Positions 20,835-22,372 of a stretch of 22,372 nucleotides of DNA are shown here, piece after piece. The translations under genes and the position numbers were made by a program. Under the pieces are notes generated by a model, which was not told the origin of the DNA, searched no databases, and was given only the letters and a program-made list of their open reading frames with translations. Source of the DNA: Candidatus Altarchaeota archaeon (lineage in GTDB: Archaea > Altiarchaeota > Altiarchaeia > JAFGQM01). The stretch lies in the NCBI GenBank assembly GCA_016935655.1, contig JAFGQM010000038.1, forward strand, positions 1-22,372, read 5' to 3'. Numbering within the stretch: position 1 is the first letter of the stretch; each line of letters begins with the position of its first letter.

Positions 20835-20855
20835 ATAGAGCATATTTAGCTCTAT
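20835..20855. repeat. Perfect 7-bp hairpin abutting the tRNA-Cys 5' end
   Basis: ATAGAGC-ATATTTA-GCTCTAT lies exactly between the tRNA 5' end and its TATA-like box. If transcription starts at or near the tRNA, the element is promoter DNA. If the RNase J message reads through, it would form a stem that stacks directly on the tRNA acceptor. Confidence 0.6.
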
Positions 20856-20860
20856 TGAAA

Positions 20861-20868
20861 ATTTAAAT
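20861..20868 (-). promoter_or_regulatory. TATA box for tRNA-Cys overlapping the RNase J stop
   Basis: ATTTAAAT includes the TAA stop of the RNase J gene (20863-20865) and is centred about 30 bp before the tRNA first base. With the usual archaeal spacing, transcription would begin within a few bases of the mature 5' end. Confidence 0.55.
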
Positions 20869-22170
20869 GGTTACGGCATCCCCGTTCCTTAATAGGTGGA
20901 TGTTGTCGTTGGCCTTGTACCCCTCTTCCTCGGCAAGCTCGAAGTAGGAGCCTATCATCCTGATGTCGCCATGGGCCGGGATTATATTCTCTGGCTGCAG
21001 CATTCGTATGAGCTTCCTGTGCTCCTCTTTTGAGGCGTGACCAGAGACGTGGACATCCTCGAATATCCTCACCCCCTGATGCTTCAGCTTGTCGACAATC
21101 TCGCTTTTATTGGCTATGTTGACGTCCGTAGGTATGGTCCTTGAGGAGAATATTACGGCGTCGCCCTTGGAAAAATTGAACTTCAGTTTTTTGTCGGCCA
21201 ATCGCGAAAGCACAGAATCCGGCTCGCCCTGATGGCCGGTGACCAGGATGAAATACTCGTCCCTGTTCTTCTCATTGATTTTATCCAAGATATTGTCGAG
21301 GTTCTTTGGCACCACCAAGGTCCCCTCCGGCAGGTCCAACAGACCCAACTTCTCCCCCAGGGTGCAGTTGGGCAGATAGCTTGTGCCCAGAATCAGCACC
21401 TTCCGGCCCAGTTTGTGGGCCTCGGTAACAAGCGTTTGTATCCTCTCCAGATGCGTGGAGAATGTAGTAGCTACAATAAGCTTCTCGTTGTCGTGAGCGA
21501 AGCCTAGGACGTCCCTGACCTTGGCCCTAGCGACCTTCTCTGAAAGGCTCTTCCCGTCCTGCCCGACATCAAGGGACTCGACAATCAAGGACTTTACTCC
21601 GTCGCTGCCAAGCTGCTTTATCTTCTGGTAATCCACCTTCGCTATCTTTGAATGGTCATCGAATTTGAAATCACAGGCATAGATTATGTTCCCGCCAGAG
21701 GTGTTCAGAGCGACAAAGGAGGCCTGCGGTATGGAGTGGGTGACCTCAACGAACTCCACTGAAACCGATGGGTTTATCTGTATGGTCTCCTTGAAGTTCA
21801 CATCGAATACCCTTCGATTATACGCCTTCCTGAGCCTTCTTTCTATCAGGCCGGAGGTGTATTTGGTCGAAAAAATCTGGCCGGAGAATGAATCGACGAC
21901 CTTCTCAAGCGCGCCTATATGGTCTAAGTGACCATGGGAGACTAAAAAAGCGTCTATGTCACCCTTGATCCTGTTCAGATCAGGGATGGCTCCTATGTTT
22001 ATCAAATCCTTGGTCTTTATCCTAGAGAAATCCTCTTTGGAACCCCCGTAGTATAATAAAAAGGAATCGATCCTTATGCCGCAGTCAAATGCCAGTTGGG
22101 CGCCATCAGACCTTACAACCGTCATGTTCCTGCCCACCCCCTCGTATCCGCCTAATGCTTGTATCTCCAT
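20863..22170 (-). CDS. rnj: Archaeal RNase J (beta-CASP metallo-beta-lactamase ribonuclease)
   Basis: A 435-residue enzyme of the archaeal RNase J group, 5'-to-3' exoribonucleases in mRNA turnover and RNA end processing. Metal-binding motifs: HGHLDH at 79-84, H145 in VTHSIPQA, D167 in ACDFKFDD. A beta-CASP domain lies at about 200-340 (LIVATTFSTHLERIQTL; FILVTGHQGEPDS), with motifs near VHVSGHASKEEHRK and IIPAHGD at the end. It lacks the long C-terminal domain of bacterial RNase J, as expected for archaea. ATG 22170 starts 1 bp after the fni stop, with GGAGGA about 12 nt upstream. The fni-rnj pair is a known archaeal gene neighbourhood in the isoprenoid cluster. Confidence 0.94.
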   Translation of the reverse strand: MEIQALGGYEGVGRNMTVVRSDGAQLAFDCGIRIDSFLLYYGGSKEDFSRIKTKDLINIGAIPDLNRIKGDIDAFLVSHGHLDHIGALEKVVDSFSGQIFSTKYTSGLIERRLRKAYNRRVFDVNFKETIQINPSVSVEFVEVTHSIPQASFVALNTSGGNIIYACDFKFDDHSKIAKVDYQKIKQLGSDGVKSLIVESLDVGQDGKSLSEKVARAKVRDVLGFAHDNEKLIVATTFSTHLERIQTLVTEAHKLGRKVLILGTSYLPNCTLGEKLGLLDLPEGTLVVPKNLDNILDKINEKNRDEYFILVTGHQGEPDSVLSRLADKKLKFNFSKGDAVIFSSRTIPTDVNIANKSEIVDKLKHQGVRIFEDVHVSGHASKEEHRKLIRMLQPENIIPAHGDIRMIGSYFELAEEEGYKANDNIHLLRNGDAVTI

Positions 22171-22171
22171 T

Positions 22172-22372
22172 CTAATCTTTCTCCTCCATCCACTGGGCTA
22201 CACGGCCCATGATCCTATAACTCTTCCTCTTGAGGCACTTGATATCCCTGGCGCCGATCAAGAACATGGTAATCTTGAATTCGTTTATAAACCCTTCCAG
22301 ATACGCCTTGGCGCCAGCAACGCCCCCGGCATCCAGGGCCTTCAAGACCGGGAGTGCTATGCCGACGACATC
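22172..22372 (-). CDS. fni: Type 2 isopentenyl-diphosphate isomerase, C-terminal part (gene continues beyond window)
   Basis: Only the last 66 codons and stop are present; the rest lies past the window edge. The visible part reads VVGIALPVLKALDAGG, then AYLEGFINEFKITMFLIGARDIKCLKRK, matching the end of FMN-dependent type 2 IDI (VGxAxPxLKA ... ELKxAMFxxGAxxIxxLK). The enzyme interconverts IPP and DMAPP for archaeal lipid synthesis. The downstream neighbour being RNase J supports this, since the two are adjacent in many archaea. The catalytic and FMN-binding N-terminal regions cannot be checked here. Confidence 0.82.
   Translation of the reverse strand, partial: DVVGIALPVLKALDAGGVAGAKAYLEGFINEFKITMFLIGARDIKCLKRKSYRIMGRVAQWMEEKD

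Overview
The window is archaeal chromosome with a dense, conventional core-gene layout. Evidence for Archaea is the large subunit of family D DNA polymerase, an Orc1/Cdc6 initiator, archaeal-type NMN adenylyltransferase, phosphopantothenate synthetase, the 6-deoxy-5-ketofructose version of the early shikimate pathway, type II GAPDH, an archaeal beta-CASP RNase J beside type 2 IPP isomerase, and a C/D box guide sRNA. Arg is mostly AGG, Ile is often ATA and GC is about one half. A DPANN lineage or a related deep euryarchaeal lineage (for example Altiarchaeota) is plausible, but nothing here fixes the phylum. Retained CoA, NAD and aromatic amino acid genes argue against an extreme parasite.

Layout. 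Positions 1-886 hold the 3' part of an NSUN-type RNA m5C methyltransferase and its separately encoded PUA-like partner. Positions 921-1858 hold a 46-residue ORF, a secreted thioredoxin-like protein and a small basic protein. Positions 1958-2743 encode a PurM/SelD-like ATPase. Positions 2754-4786 (minus) hold a DUF368 polyprenyl-phosphate transporter and two unrecognised proteins. Positions 4831-7269 (plus) form a tight operon: asparagine-synthase domain, GatC, GatA. At 7304-8620, nadM and pps diverge from a 48-bp spacer. Positions 8609-11219 (minus) hold three consecutive shikimate-pathway enzymes in pathway order. Positions 11406-12428 are GAPDH, followed by a C/D box sRNA at 12482-12538.

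Positions 12584-17679 form a replication block: PolD large subunit, a 218-residue unknown protein overlapping it, and Orc1/Cdc6. PEP synthase (17775-20195) follows, preceded by a 32-bp imperfect palindrome. The end holds a basic unknown protein, an unexplained 132-bp intergenic stretch, tRNA-Cys(GCA), RNase J and the 3' part of fni.

Many first-in-operon genes have an AT-rich, TATA-like box about 24-34 bp before the start codon and no Shine-Dalgarno sequence, which suggests leaderless transcripts. Internal genes are spaced by a few bases or overlap. No CRISPR array, insertion sequence, rRNA or phage gene was seen. The least ordinary items are the guide RNA in the gap-polD spacer, the unknown protein between the two replication genes, and the AsnB-like/GatC/GatA operon.
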